Positions 5,051 through 5,160 of a stretch of DNA of 5,160 nucleotides are shown here, piece after piece (positions within the stretch are counted from its first letter, which is position 1; every line of letters begins with the position of its first letter). The notes under the pieces are model-generated. The model was not told where the DNA came from. It did not search any database and saw only the letters and a program-made list of their open reading frames with translations. The DNA is from a bacterium HR27 (lineage in GTDB: Bacteria; Chloroflexota; Chloroflexia; Thermomicrobiales; Thermomicrobiaceae), in contig BEID01000146.1 in assembly GCA_002898975.1 (NCBI GenBank), forward strand, positions 1 to 5,160, read 5' to 3'. The position numbers and the translations under genes were made by a program.

Positions 5051-5160
5051 ATGAGCACGCAGGTGTGGCTCGGCATCGTCTTCCTCGTGCTCGTCGTCGT
5101 GTGGATCGTCGAACTCTACTGGATCGCGCGGATGGCCGACGAATGGGGCCGGGACGCGCT
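5051..5160 (+). CDS. Small membrane-anchored protein, 3' end outside window
   Basis: Only the first 36 codons are visible. After MSTQ a strongly hydrophobic stretch (residues about 5-25, rich in V, L, I and W) forms one membrane helix, followed by the charged segment ARMADEWGRDA. There is no lipobox and no signal-peptidase site, so it reads as an N-terminal membrane anchor rather than an exported protein. A strong GGAGGGG ribosome site (5039-5045) sits 5 nt before the ATG, which supports this start. The frame is open to the window edge, so neither length nor function can be judged. The preceding gene ends 122 bp upstream, so it may have its own promoter. Confidence 0.75.
   Translation, partial: MSTQVWLGIVFLVLVVVWIVELYWIARMADEWGRDA

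Overview
The window is high-GC bacterial DNA with ordinary single-copy genes. Codons are strongly biased to G or C in the third position, spacing between genes is tight, and CGATCG is conspicuously frequent. Gene content and the palindromic repeats starting GTAGGGGCGAGGC suggest a Chloroflexota-type genome, possibly Thermomicrobia. That is a low-confidence inference from style, not from a marker gene.

Layout: (1) 1-1025, plus strand, the 3' three quarters of a phenylacetate-CoA ligase-family adenylating enzyme, cut by the left window edge. (2) 1026-1996, a 971-bp non-coding gap between two convergent genes. It holds an array of composite palindromic repeats (1229-1746) and, separately, a long bulged hairpin (1859-1915). 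(3) 1997-3046, minus strand, low-specificity L-threonine aldolase. (4) 3047-3231, a divergent promoter region. (5) 3232-4431, plus strand, a 12-helix major facilitator transporter, followed 5 bp later by (6) 4437-4928, a 163-residue protein of unknown function that is probably co-transcribed. (7) 4929-5050, a leader with a -10-like box and secondary structure, then (8) the first 36 codons of a small protein with one membrane helix, cut by the right edge.

The genes do not form an obvious pathway. The ligase, the aldolase and the transporter pair look like three separate transcription units. No RNA gene, transposase, CRISPR array or defence system was found.

The most interesting part is the repeat array. 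Each unit is bounded by GTAG directly abutting a 9-bp-stem hairpin on the left and, in two of three copies, by a second hairpin directly abutting CTAC on the right. This is the REP/inverted-REP (BIME) layout associated with RAYT (TnpA_REP) transposases. Two further hairpins lie between the ends and another lies in the spacers. Differences between copies include paired, compensatory changes in the stems, so the folded structure seems to be what is maintained.
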